Below, piece after piece: positions 33,545-42,630 of a DNA stretch of 64,000 bases (position 1 is its first letter; the number at the start of each line of letters is the position of its first letter). The position numbers were made by a program, and so were the translations under genes. Below the pieces are notes generated by a model. The model searched no databases, was not told the DNA's origin, and saw only the letters and a program-made list of their open reading frames with translations. The stretch covers positions 558,001 to 622,000 of the forward strand of contig NC_026485.1 in assembly GCF_000328475.2 (NCBI RefSeq). The letters are read 5' to 3'. The DNA is from Mycosarcoma maydis. Its lineage: Eukaryota > Basidiomycota > Ustilaginomycetes > Ustilaginales.

Positions 33545-34485
33545 GTGAGCAGCATCGTTCTGGCGCTCAAGCCGGCACTTCAACAAGCGAAGCCTGGCCC
33601 GGCTATGTCAATAATGATCAGACACACGGCTCCCAGTACTGGGGACGACATGCCAATGACGACCAGCCCTTTCAGCCATGGAATCATGCTCTCACTCGTC
33701 CCTATTCATTCTCGCCGCACGAATACTCGTCTACACCAGTGAAACTTAATGCGGAAGAACTCGAATTCCTTCAAAATGCTCTGAGGGATTCAGATGGTGA
33801 AGTACCTCTTCCGAGCGCGCGATCTACAGGCGGCGAAGCCGGCACCTCAGCGAACGTAGTCAAGAATCTTGAGTCAGTCCAAGACGGGTCCAGTGCGATC
33901 TCAGGTCAGCAAAAGCCTACTGAGGAAGGCTCTCAAGTTGCTCGACCGAAACGCCGTCGTAATCGAGGAGGTGTGGGTAGGTTGCGCGAGCCAAGTTCGC
34001 TGGGAAAGATTCCCTATACGGAGCCATTGGGGAGCGATATTAAATTGTCGGGCTCGTTATACTTTACGCCGAGCGAGAAGCTCATCCAAGACATAAGCTT
34101 GCAGTTGTTTGGCGGCAAGCTGCGTACGGTTGACGAGCGCGTTTTCCACTTTGTGAAACCCCAAAACTACTGGGCCATGTGGCCGATGCACAAACGTAGT
34201 CGTCGTCTTCCTCTTTTCAGCACCACCGCAGCAGACGGGAAAACCAAGCTCGAGATCTACATGACAGACAATAACAACAGGGAGCCAAACAAGAAGCTCA
34301 AAGGGACTGTACTCGAAAACAAACGCTACTACATGTTTTTCGGCGTGCCCGAGACGCTGAAGGCAAAGAACACCATCGAGTATTACGGCGCCGGCTACAT
34401 CAACGCGGAAGACCATGTTGCTGTCGATCAACACCTTATGCCGCTGTTGAGAGTGCTGAACCAGGCAGCTGGAACCCGACCATAG
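33142..34485 (+). CDS. Candidate secreted effector, tandem copy 2 with internal repeat
   Basis: Seen: 447 residues, no intron. The first 130 residues, signal peptide included, equal copy 1. A second version of the 57-residue unit then follows (80-136 and 164-220, an 84-residue step): SQFWGGHANDAQPSQSWDHA against SQYWGRHANDDQPFQPWNHA, both ending LEFL..AL.DSD.E. Copy 1 has only one unit. A dibasic cluster (ARPKRRRNRGG) is a likely Kex2 site. The C-terminal domain is 50-60 % like copy 1, except the stretch from GTVLENKRYYMFF to NAEDH, which is identical. The mature protein has no Cys. Inference: secreted effector candidate formed by tandem duplication, diverged in the middle, with its ends kept or made identical by gene conversion. 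Confidence 0.8.
   Translation: MCCLLLLPVLYLAFHVAQAAPAGPGDRETDWQHYLHGWSPQQSPISPSQHQGPWSGSSQSSVGPQHPAANNWSPANAPNSQFWGGHANDAQPSQSWDHALTPPYSFSTHDYSYTPPELKPEDLEFLHDALMDSDSEQHRSGAQAGTSTSEAWPGYVNNDQTHGSQYWGRHANDDQPFQPWNHALTRPYSFSPHEYSSTPVKLNAEELEFLQNALRDSDGEVPLPSARSTGGEAGTSANVVKNLESVQDGSSAISGQQKPTEEGSQVARPKRRRNRGGVGRLREPSSLGKIPYTEPLGSDIKLSGSLYFTPSEKLIQDISLQLFGGKLRTVDERVFHFVKPQNYWAMWPMHKRSRRLPLFSTTAADGKTKLEIYMTDNNNREPNKKLKGTVLENKRYYMFFGVPETLKAKNTIEYYGAGYINAEDHVAVDQHLMPLLRVLNQAAGTRP
33379..33801 (+). repeat. Internal 252-base repeat in effector copy 2
   Basis: Two diverged units with a step of 84 codons (unit starts near codons 80 and 164). They are similar at protein level (FW/YW, GHAND, SWDHAL/PWNHAL, PYSFS, LEFL) but clearly different at DNA level, so the internal repeat is older than the identical block shared with copy 1. 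Confidence 0.8.
34309..34416 (+). repeat. Direct repeat, copy 2 of the effector 3' block
   Basis: Identical to 31871-31978, displaced by 2438 bases. The offset differs from the 5' block because copy 2 has the extra internal unit. Confidence 0.93.
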
Positions 34486-35673
34486 GCTATTGCTACCTGT
34501 CAAGCTTCCAAGTATTGCAGCCATATCCGTTGTCCAGGCGTATTTTTCTTCCTGCACTTGCTCCTACAATCTCACGCCATTGACCTGAGGCGACAGAGTA
34601 TGGATGAGCTCCAGTGATTACGATGGTCTCTTTTTGAAGTGTACTGTACACAGGACATACAATAAGTTATGTTGTGTTTTAAGATGAGTGTGTAGGAACG
34701 TTGTGATGACGAGGAAAGCAATCAACCTCTTTGTAATCACACGCTGCCAACACGCAACTCGTGATTTTGTTGCGCAGGTGTGATTATAGAGAGGGAGGAT
34801 GCGGACCCTGCAGATCATTCTTCGGATCAATAAAGATGGAATTTTCATTGCCCTTTTTGCTTGCGAGTTTTCTTTTCATAAACCGTCAAGAATCGTGAAT
34901 GATAAGCGAGTTGCCTGTTTGGCGCTGAAAGGGCAAGAAAGCTTGAGCTTCAAGTCGATGGAGGTGAAAGGAGCGAACGCCTTGTGTGAAGAAGCGCCAT
35001 CGACTCGTGTCGGTGCGTTGGTTGGGATAGCTTTGACACTCATAGACAGGCTTTCTGGCAGCGAGCGTGGACGAGGACCAGTCGGCGTAAGCTCAGCTCA
35101 ACATTGGGTTGGCTTCTTTGTTCCCTCGCGAGATGCAGCAGCAACCTGTGCTTTGGGAGCGTGCACATTCGTAATTTGTCAGGCGGCCCGTGTACTGTAC
35201 TTCGCCTTTAGGTTTGCTCGGACGACCGAGTGCTGACCGACGGCAGCTAAGCAACGTTTGATCGTGATGATTGATCGAGGCTGGAAAAGCTGCTAGAGAT
35301 AGCGGTCCATGCACAAGGGCCACGGACCTTCTGCCCCGCAACTGGACGCTCGATCGGCTCGACGGCACGGTTCGAGTCTCGAACTCTTGATTTGGGTTGC
35401 CACTGGCACTCATCCGATCTTGTGCTCGCCCATCTTTGGCACAAGCGACATCTCACAGTGACTGCTCTTCCGTTTATGTCCTAAGTGTTGTCAAGTTAGT
35501 CAGCGTTTGTTTGATTGCGGAGTTGCCATCTCGATTCGACACTCGAGTTGATTCGTGCACGGTAGTGAGCAAGCAAAACGCGCTTCACGATTCGTTTCCT
35601 CATGCTGATCTCACCCTCCACGACAGCAAGAGCAAGGCCAACATCAAGCAAATCTGGGTTTCCACATTTGTGG

Positions 35674-35701
35674 TTCGTGATTCGTGATTCGTGATTCACG
35701 A
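35674..35701. repeat. Tandem heptamer array (TTCGTGA)3-TTCACGA
   Basis: Three perfect TTCGTGA units are followed by one TTCACGA, all in a strict 7-base register. More dispersed copies follow at 35768-35805. Confidence 0.85.
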
Positions 35702-36123
35702 TTGCCGAGCTGAAACACGCAAAGCGAGTCGTGAGTGTTGCTGGTGTTGGTGGTAGGTTCCTGAGCAATCGTGAATCACGAGTGGATTTACAATCGTGAA
35801 TCACAGAATCGTGCCCCATTGAATCTTTTCGTCGCATACAAGTATCACAGTTGTGAGTTTTAGCGTTGGCCGAATCGTGAATCGTTCGTCAAGTCAAGAG
35901 TCTTGATTGTGCATGGTAACCATGTACAGGCGCTGATTTTGGCTGGCTTCTTGATTACTGGCGCTACACTCACGACTAACGACTGACGACTCAAGACTCG
36001 TGACTTTTCCCTAACTCTGTGACTTATTCCTGATTCACGATTGAAATTCGTGATTTTTCCGGCGCAAACACAGTTGGATTCTCACACTCGCACTCACACC
36101 GCGACTCTGGACTCGCTTGCAGG

Positions 36124-36186
36124 TTCACGCTTCACGATTCACGCTTCACGGTTCACGCTTCAGGGTTGCATGTTGCAGGTTGCAGG
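36124..36186. repeat. Degenerating heptamer array, TTCACGN to TTGCAGG
   Basis: Nine consecutive 7-base units in register: TTCACGC, TTCACGA, TTCACGC, TTCACGG, TTCACGC, TTCAGGG, TTGCATG, TTGCAGG, TTGCAGG. The sequence changes stepwise along the array. Confidence 0.85.
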
Positions 36187-36499
36187 TTGCGCCTTCCAGA
36201 GCGCTGGAGTGAGACTGCATGCTGCAAAGCCCCTTTGTGGGTGTGCGTGTCTGTGATATTCGTGATTGAATAATATAGGCCGACTGGCTGCACTTGGGCG
36301 TCTTTTGGGCAGTCACTCACAACTGTGACGCTCAACACCTCACTCACGCTCACACTCACGCTCACGCCTTTGTCACTCTCTCTTGGCATCAAGCTCGACC
36401 TATCATCATCGTCATCACACTCACCTTGACCTTTGCCTTCACCTGCGCCTGTATATCCGCCTTCATCTATTCCATTCTCCTTCCTGCATCGCTCAGTTC

Positions 36500-36520
36500 A
36501 TCTCTCTCTCTCTCTTTCTC
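36500..36520 (+). repeat. TC dinucleotide microsatellite
   Basis: TCTCTCTCTCTCTCTTTCTC in the pyrimidine-rich upstream region of the AGC kinase gene. Confidence 0.8.
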
Positions 36521-37057
36521 GCTCTCCTCCTTCTCGTTTGACTGCCCTCCTTTGGCCTTCCTTTGGCGCGACTCTCTCCAGCTCGTCCATCGTCTGCTTG
36601 TCATTCCCTGACATCTGCATCCATCCATCTTCCTTTGGCTCATTCGTCACGCCCAAAGTCATCTGCTCTTGATCGAACTCGAGAGGTCTTTCTGCCCAAC
36701 CATTTGTTGCTCAACCTTGTTGCTTCACCTGATCCTCGGCTGCCTTTGCCCCCTCGATCATCTCACTCTATCCAAACTGAGCATCTTGGCTCTCTCCTCG
36801 CCTGGCTCCTTGTGTCAGAACCAGACTTTGACTGCTTCCAACACAATCCACCGGCTTGTCTGCCTGCCCCTGAAAGTACGCTCGCCCTTTTGGACTCCAC
36901 TTCCATACATCTTGATGCCACGAGTGCCCTCCGATTAGCCCAAATAGCAGACTGACGTCTACTCGTCCAGCTCGGTGTGGCTTCCCCTTGCTTCCGCACC
37001 TATCTCTTTCCCACTTTCGCACACTCGTCTCTGGCTTTGTCGTCGCATCAACGCACA

Positions 37058-40000
37058 ATGCCTACCACAGTGCCCTCGACGGTGGCCTCGGCCAATGCCG
37101 TCTCGTCCATTCAGAGTCAGAAGAAATTCAGTACCTTTGCAGGTCTCAGAGATATGTCAGCTCGCGGAGGCAGTTACAACGGTACTACCGGTCAGCCCAA
37201 CAGCAACCGCACCAGCATTCGCGGTCTCTTTGACGAAGATGGCAATCCTGGCTCACTCAACGCCAGTCCTCGGCTTCCCACCACCGAACTCAACTCCACG
37301 CTGACAGATCCCGCGTCGGCTGCCGCCCTTGGCAGGTCTGCAGATGGACCGTGGAGCATCAGCGTCGCTGAAGCCAAGGATAAGCGCGAAGGCCGCAAAC
37401 GCAAACAGCTGGTCGCATCCTACACTCTCTATGTAACTACTCCCACCCACAACCTCACTCTCATCCGCTCCGCCAACGATATCACCGAGGTCGACCAAAA
37501 GATCAGAGATGCGCTTCCGTCAAGTCGTCTTCCCGCCCTGCCCACGATGCCCAACTTTGCTCCCTCGTCTAGCGGTCGAAAGTTTTTCCAAACCCTATCC
37601 CGCACCTTATCTCCTGGCGCTTCTAAATCACGATCCACCTTCTCCAACTTGATCGGAGATCCTGCAACATCAGCCGCTGATCTCGATGCATCTGGCGCTG
37701 TCTCTCCACCACCATCTGCTCCGCTCTCTCCCGTGCCGGGGGTCAACACTAAGCTCGCTTCACATTCCATTACCACGCAACTTGCCACTTACTTTACTGC
37801 TCTCGCCAATAACCCGGCAACACGCGAGCACAAAGCTTGGAAACGCTTCGTTCGTGTCGAAGCCGACGACTTCCAAAGTGTTCGAGTCGAGCGCCGGGTC
37901 CGCAAGGTCCGCAGCGATCTAGCCGAACATGTCAAGTCGTCCGTGGCACCGCGCAACACCAATGTCGGTGTCGCTCCGGCGCAGTCCGACCTCGAAGAAG
38001 ATGGTGGGCCCACCGAAGACGACCTCGATCTAGACTCGGCCGATGACTCTTCGCGTGCTTCAGGCACGCCAGCTGGCCGAATCAGCCGCGCCACCGTCGT
38101 TTCCCGTTCCGGCTCCCTCGACACCACCTCTTCTGACAGACGTGGCGTGGCTGACGACAGCCGCTCCACTAACACCAACATCGAAATGATCCCAGAGGAG
38201 CAACATGGCGAAGATTTTCACGAAGCCAGCACCGATAGGCAAGGTGATGCAGCCAAGCTTCATCACAACCGCTCCCATCGTCGCCGCAAGGGTTCCAACA
38301 AGGTCACTGTCGACGACTTTGAGATGATCCGCGTGCTTGGCAAGGGTTGCGCTGGCAAGGTCCTTCTCGTGCGTCATACATCGTCGCGGGGTCTCTATGC
38401 GATGAAGTCGATTCACAAGAGGCACGTGCTAGCACACCAAGAGCTGCAGCATACGCTCACCGAGCAAGCCGTGCTCAAGCGCATGGCCAAGGACGTCCTC
38501 GACCCCTTTGTGGTGCGCTTGTGGTGGTCCTTCCACGACCGAAATAACCTCTATCTTGTCATGGACTTCCACCCGGGCGGAGATCTTGCCACACAGCTCT
38601 CGCGGTGGGGACGTCTTGGCCGTGATCGCGCTCGATTCTACGCAGCCGAGATCGTCGAAGGCGTCGAAGGCCTTCACAAGGCTGGTGTCATCTATCGTGA
38701 TCTCAAGCCTGAGAACGTGCTCATCGGCGCCGACGGCCACATCGTTCTCTCCGACTTTGGTCTCTCCAAGGAGTTTAGCAGTCGCAGCAGATCCGTCGGT
38801 AGCATCACCCCTCCACCCACTTCGCCTGGCCGCTCGCATTCCAGCACAAGTGTCAACAAGCAAAGATCGACGCACTGGATGTCGGCTTCCGACGATGCTG
38901 CTGATGGATCGTCTAGGTCATCTTCCAGCCGATGGCTTGACGAGCGGGAAACCACCACCACATTCTGCGGCACTGCCGAGTATCTGGCACCCGAGGTTCT
39001 CCAGGGTCAAGCCTACTCGTACGAGGTCGACTGGTGGAGCTTCGGTACTATGCTCTACGAAATGCTCACTGGCATCACACCCTTCTGGGCCGACACGCAT
39101 GCCGACATGTATGCCAAGGTGCTTCGCGACCCCTTGGTCTTCCCCGAAGATCGAGTCCTGGACCAGGACACCAAGAGTATCCTCCGCGGTCTGCTGCAGA
39201 GGAACCCGCAGCTGCGAATGAAGGAGCCGCGAATCAAGAAGCACCCTTACTTTTCCATGATCGAGTGGGACCACATCTTCCATAAGCGCTACATTCCGCC
39301 CTACATCCCTCCCATCGATCCCGATAACGAGATCGACACACAGAACTTTGACGAGACCTTCTTGGAGATGCAGCCTACCGTCGCTCACGAACAAGATGTG
39401 AGCGTCGACATGACCTCTGCCGCTGGCGAGGACGTCGTCGGTGGTACTGGGTTTACCCATACTGCCGATGATCCCTTGAAACGCACTGCAGGTGCGGCTG
39501 CAGCAGCCACGCCGGACCAGAGCATGGACGATCGAGAAGCGTCGCAGCACAACAATCTCTTTGACGGATACTCCTTCAGGGGCCGAAAAGATTCTGGCTC
39601 GATCATCTCGAACCTGTCGTCTGATCAGCTAGAGGAAGATGTGGGCAATGCTGCTCTCTCGGCCTCGCCCGTAAAGAAAGTTGCTGCCAATGGCGTCAAG
39701 CACCAACCAAAGCAGCTTTCCCCAGCGCCTACTGTCGCAAAGGTGTCGACCGCTCCTGTAGCTGCACAGGCCACCGAGTTGCAGTCACAGTCGCAAAGCG
39801 CGTCGACTCAGCATCCTGTCGTCGATGCCTCGATCATCGAGGAAGAGGAGGAGGACGACGACGAAACAGCAGCCCGCAACGCAGCTGCAGTGCTCGCCCA
39901 GCTTGAACAAGAAGCAAACATGGAAGCATCCTCGGTAGCAGGCACGTCGGCTACGGACGGCTTGATCGGCGATGGCATGCAGCCCCATAGTCGAGACTGC

Positions 40001-40690
40001 ACGACCACAAACTCAGACTCGCAGAGTGACCGTTCCGTCAGTCAGATTCAGAGCTCCCCTGCCAGCTCATACGCGAGTCGGTCGGCAGCGCCCCGCAAGA
40101 CAGTTCCCTCTGCCGTCGGGCGTCCGAGTCATGGTGCTATCCACGAAGACGACGGCGAGGACGATGACTGGGACATGGTCGAGCTGTCCGGTCCCGATGG
40201 TGCGCTAAAGTCTGAGCTCAACGGCGGACGCGGTACCAACCTTTTTGCCCGCGGCGTTGTCGATACGTACCGCCTGCTTCGGCGCCAAGAATCTTCGCGC
40301 ATCCCAGCTTCGTCAAGTCACTCATCCACCTCGAGCCGCCCCTTCAACCGTCTCGGCAAGCGACGCAATGGCCAGGGCTTGGCCTCGATGCGATCCAAGG
40401 CCTCAATGGGCGAGCTTCCGACGGCGAACAGCCTCAACACGGTTACGCCAACGGATGCGATCCCTCTGAATGGCGATGCGGAGAAGGAAGCTGCGGTCGA
40501 ACAGGCGGCGGCCAAGCTGTCAGCCACCGGCGGCCGTGCATCGGTTTTATCGGCATCTTCCCACACCGAGCTGAACCGTCGATCTGCAGCCTCACCAAGC
40601 CTCTCGGGCAGCGAGGAGAACAAGCACCAGGCTCGGCTCAAGAAGATCAAGCGCTTCACGACGTTTTTCGAGAATTCCTCGCATCGTTGA
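37058..40690 (+). CDS. AGC-family Ser/Thr kinase with N-terminal PX-like domain
   Basis: Seen: 1210 residues from ATG 37058 (CACAATGCC), no intron; an earlier in-frame ATG is at 36977. N-terminal part: a PX-like fold in two pieces (ASYTLYVTTPTHNLTLIRS near 120 and TTQLATYFTALANNPATREHKAW near 240), split by about 80 Ser-rich residues. Kinase domain about 419-760: VLGKGCAGKVLLV, YAMKSIHK, YRDLKPEN, SDFGLSKEF, TFCGTAEYLAPEVLQG, VDWWSFGTMLYEML. About 60 Ser-rich residues are inserted between DFG and the TFCGT activation loop. The AGC tail includes NFDETFLEMQP. The C-terminal 450 residues are acidic and Ser-rich, ending TTFFENSSHR. Known: PX domains bind phosphoinositides, and animal SGK3 pairs PX with an AGC kinase. 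Inference: membrane-linked, possibly TORC2/PDK1-dependent. Specific orthology not assigned. Confidence 0.88.
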   Translation: MPTTVPSTVASANAVSSIQSQKKFSTFAGLRDMSARGGSYNGTTGQPNSNRTSIRGLFDEDGNPGSLNASPRLPTTELNSTLTDPASAAALGRSADGPWSISVAEAKDKREGRKRKQLVASYTLYVTTPTHNLTLIRSANDITEVDQKIRDALPSSRLPALPTMPNFAPSSSGRKFFQTLSRTLSPGASKSRSTFSNLIGDPATSAADLDASGAVSPPPSAPLSPVPGVNTKLASHSITTQLATYFTALANNPATREHKAWKRFVRVEADDFQSVRVERRVRKVRSDLAEHVKSSVAPRNTNVGVAPAQSDLEEDGGPTEDDLDLDSADDSSRASGTPAGRISRATVVSRSGSLDTTSSDRRGVADDSRSTNTNIEMIPEEQHGEDFHEASTDRQGDAAKLHHNRSHRRRKGSNKVTVDDFEMIRVLGKGCAGKVLLVRHTSSRGLYAMKSIHKRHVLAHQELQHTLTEQAVLKRMAKDVLDPFVVRLWWSFHDRNNLYLVMDFHPGGDLATQLSRWGRLGRDRARFYAAEIVEGVEGLHKAGVIYRDLKPENVLIGADGHIVLSDFGLSKEFSSRSRSVGSITPPPTSPGRSHSSTSVNKQRSTHWMSASDDAADGSSRSSSSRWLDERETTTTFCGTAEYLAPEVLQGQAYSYEVDWWSFGTMLYEMLTGITPFWADTHADMYAKVLRDPLVFPEDRVLDQDTKSILRGLLQRNPQLRMKEPRIKKHPYFSMIEWDHIFHKRYIPPYIPPIDPDNEIDTQNFDETFLEMQPTVAHEQDVSVDMTSAAGEDVVGGTGFTHTADDPLKRTAGAAAAATPDQSMDDREASQHNNLFDGYSFRGRKDSGSIISNLSSDQLEEDVGNAALSASPVKKVAANGVKHQPKQLSPAPTVAKVSTAPVAAQATELQSQSQSASTQHPVVDASIIEEEEEDDDETAARNAAAVLAQLEQEANMEASSVAGTSATDGLIGDGMQPHSRDCTTTNSDSQSDRSVSQIQSSPASSYASRSAAPRKTVPSAVGRPSHGAIHEDDGEDDDWDMVELSGPDGALKSELNGGRGTNLFARGVVDTYRLLRRQESSRIPASSSHSSTSSRPFNRLGKRRNGQGLASMRSKASMGELPTANSLNTVTPTDAIPLNGDAEKEAAVEQAAAKLSATGGRASVLSASSHTELNRRSAASPSLSGSEENKHQARLKKIKRFTTFFENSSHR

Positions 40691-41149
40691 TGCGCTCGTT
40701 CATGCAGGGTCACGAGCACTAACAATCACGAATGTACCTTTTTGCCCCATCACCGCGAGGTGTTGCTTCGGGCGGGAAGGGCTATACCTGAGATCCAGCA
40801 GATCTACAACGAGTTTTGCTGCGGTCTCTTCTTACTTGCTGACAAAGCGGTCTCTTTCCCTATAACTATACGTCCATTTTGGATGCACACACTCTTTTTG
40901 ATTTAGACTTGCGTCGTTCTTGGGGTTCGTCTTGGTCATTAACAGCGACATTTGCACATTCTTTTGGCACATGCTACATTCACTCTCTTTCACTCTCTTT
41001 GGTCCAACTCCCAGTGTCGCTCCTTTGTTCTTCATTGTCACCGCTGCCGCGATACAGTCATTATACGCTTGATCACAGATGGATGGTGTGAATCACGAAA
41101 GTTGATGGGGTATATGAGTGACTGTCGATGAGATGAGAGGAGATCGTGA
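40691..41149. other. Convergent 3' region
   Basis: Lies between the AGC kinase (plus) and Shewanella-like phosphatase (minus) ends. Contains two TCACGA-type motifs (about 40726, 41091). No gene seen. Confidence 0.5.
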
Positions 41150-42316
41150 TTAATGCCACGAATCTGACTGTGTTTGGGAGAGGATCTTTGGGGGTCTAGC
41201 TTTGTACAGAGCGGTGAGAGATTGTTTTTGGATCCAGAGTTTTGTTCCGTCTGGACGAACTTTGTCTATGGGGATGAGGTCAAAGTCGATGATGAGGGCG
41301 CTTTGTTGACCGCCGTAAGCGCGGGAGATGCCTGTATCGATGAGGAGGATGGTGTTGTTGCATCTGGTGACGAAGCCGTCGAAATGCGGGGTGTGGCCCA
41401 TTACGAGCTGGTTTACGGCGAGAGACTTTGTTGCTTTCTCGGCGTTGGCGCAAGCGTGCGAGAGGCGGTCGGTTGCGTAGCCGCGGTACCAGAGTGGACC
41501 GTGTTCGGACCACAAGGCTTGCTCGTCCGACGTGGTATTGGGGGGTAGCCACGAATTGGGCTGGGAAGAGAGACCTTTGAGGAGCAACGAGTGACCGACA
41601 GTGTTGATAAAGTCGATTCCGAGTGCGGCGTACTGCGGAGTGATTCCTCCGTGGACGAAGCTCACGCGCGGTGGCGTGTAGTTGGGCGGAAGAGCCGGAT
41701 GCGTTTCGGGCAACAAGGAGATCGTATGCGTTACATTGTAGTTGTGCAACCACTCCTGACCAATCCAGCCTTGATCAGACATGGCATGTCGACGCGCTTG
41801 CACTCCACCGAAACTTTCCACATCCGCCTTGGTAACGTACCGCCAATCACCGATCGCATTCATCACCTCGTGATTGCCCAGACAATTCTTTACCTCTCCA
41901 CCGGCAAGTCGAGCCTGTTGACGGAGAGAGACAAACAGGCGGTACAGCGCAATCGTGTCGTCGCCACGATCAACAATGTCGCCGGTGGAGACAAGCGTGT
42001 CGTGCCCTCCGATCCACGTGTATGCGTGGTCTGCGCTGCGAGTGCGCGAAACGATCGAGGCCATCGAGAGCACGTTGAGCGCGTGGTCGAGATCGCCGTG
42101 CAAGTCAGCAACCGCAACGGTCCGACGTGAAATCGCAGTGCGACCATCCGCAAGAGACGCGCCAGGTCCGAGCGAGCCGTGCGTGTGCGAGCCAGTCGTC
42201 GTCAGCGAGGTAGACGACGATATGTCGCGCCAAGAATAGTACCGGTAGCCAGAGTACAAACCCATAGCTATAAAGCCGTGAATCACTAACCTCATTGCTG
42301 CTGATATTGACATCAT
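41150..42316 (-). CDS. Shewanella-like (SLP) calcineurin-type metallophosphoesterase
   Basis: Known: Shewanella-like phosphatases are PPP-fold enzymes of bacterial origin, found patchily in plants, protists and fungi and absent from animals. Seen: 388 residues, no intron. An N-terminal hydrophobic stretch (about 8-22, MRLVIHGFIAMGLYSGY) could be a signal anchor. The metal and catalytic motifs are in order: VAVADLHGDLDHAL (GDxHG variant), GDIVDRGDDT, GNHEVMN, then FVHGGITP and VMGHTPHFDG, which carry the later His ligands. NYT and NTT glycosylation sequons in the middle suit a lumenal catalytic domain. Inference: membrane-anchored phosphatase of the secretory route. Substrate unknown. The gene starts just over 300 bases downstream of the Atg101 gene. 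Confidence 0.88.
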   Translation of the reverse strand: MMSISAAMRLVIHGFIAMGLYSGYRYYSWRDISSSTSLTTTGSHTHGSLGPGASLADGRTAISRRTVAVADLHGDLDHALNVLSMASIVSRTRSADHAYTWIGGHDTLVSTGDIVDRGDDTIALYRLFVSLRQQARLAGGEVKNCLGNHEVMNAIGDWRYVTKADVESFGGVQARRHAMSDQGWIGQEWLHNYNVTHTISLLPETHPALPPNYTPPRVSFVHGGITPQYAALGIDFINTVGHSLLLKGLSSQPNSWLPPNTTSDEQALWSEHGPLWYRGYATDRLSHACANAEKATKSLAVNQLVMGHTPHFDGFVTRCNNTILLIDTGISRAYGGQQSALIIDFDLIPIDKVRPDGTKLWIQKQSLTALYKARPPKILSQTQSDSWH

Positions 42317-42630
42317 TGCTACGGCGAACTGACGTGCATAGATACGTCACAAGTGCCAGAGTGCAAACCACGATCGATCAAGGCGATGATGTTGGTGATC
42401 ACGGTCAAGCGGAACCACCAAGCAGTTTTCAGTCGTGAGTCAAGGGTCCACAAAGGAAAGGTCCACAAAACAGTACAGTCACAAGGCGTGGAAAAAACGT
42501 GCACGTGCCTCAGTTTTCATCATCCACGATCCGCGACTCTCCCACAGTCAAGAGTCACGAGTGAGTGTGCAGCGCTTGCCACGTTTCACAACACATGACT
42601 TTTGCTAGTCAAGATCACTCGATTCTGACG
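42317..42630. other. Short spacer between two minus-strand genes
   Basis: Holds the ATG101 3' end and the phosphatase promoter, with AGTCGTGAGTC and AGTCACGAGTG motifs. No gene seen. Confidence 0.45.

Larger units (their letters stand above)
34486..37057. other. 2.6 kb gene-poor region rich in heptamer arrays
   Basis: Holds the densest set of TCACGA-type motifs in the window (about 35586, 35674-35701, 35768-35805, 35875-35885, 36032-36056, 36124-36186), a TC dinucleotide run (36500-36520), a CCCCTTTGT box at 36231-36239, and a long C/T-rich leader (about 36430-37050) before the kinase. Frames in the leader are low complexity. No gene recognised. Confidence 0.55.

Noticed and set aside
34799..35236. 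145-codon plus frame in the spacer after the effectors
   Set aside because: No signal peptide, domain or family motif; the base composition is that of the surrounding spacer.
35340..35400. tRNA B-box-like GGTTCGAGTC
   Set aside because: The flanking bases do not form a T-stem, and no matching A box or acceptor stem is found.
36563..36955. 130-codon plus frame before the AGC kinase
   Set aside because: Pyrimidine-rich leader translated as Ser/Leu/Pro low complexity; more likely 5' untranslated sequence.
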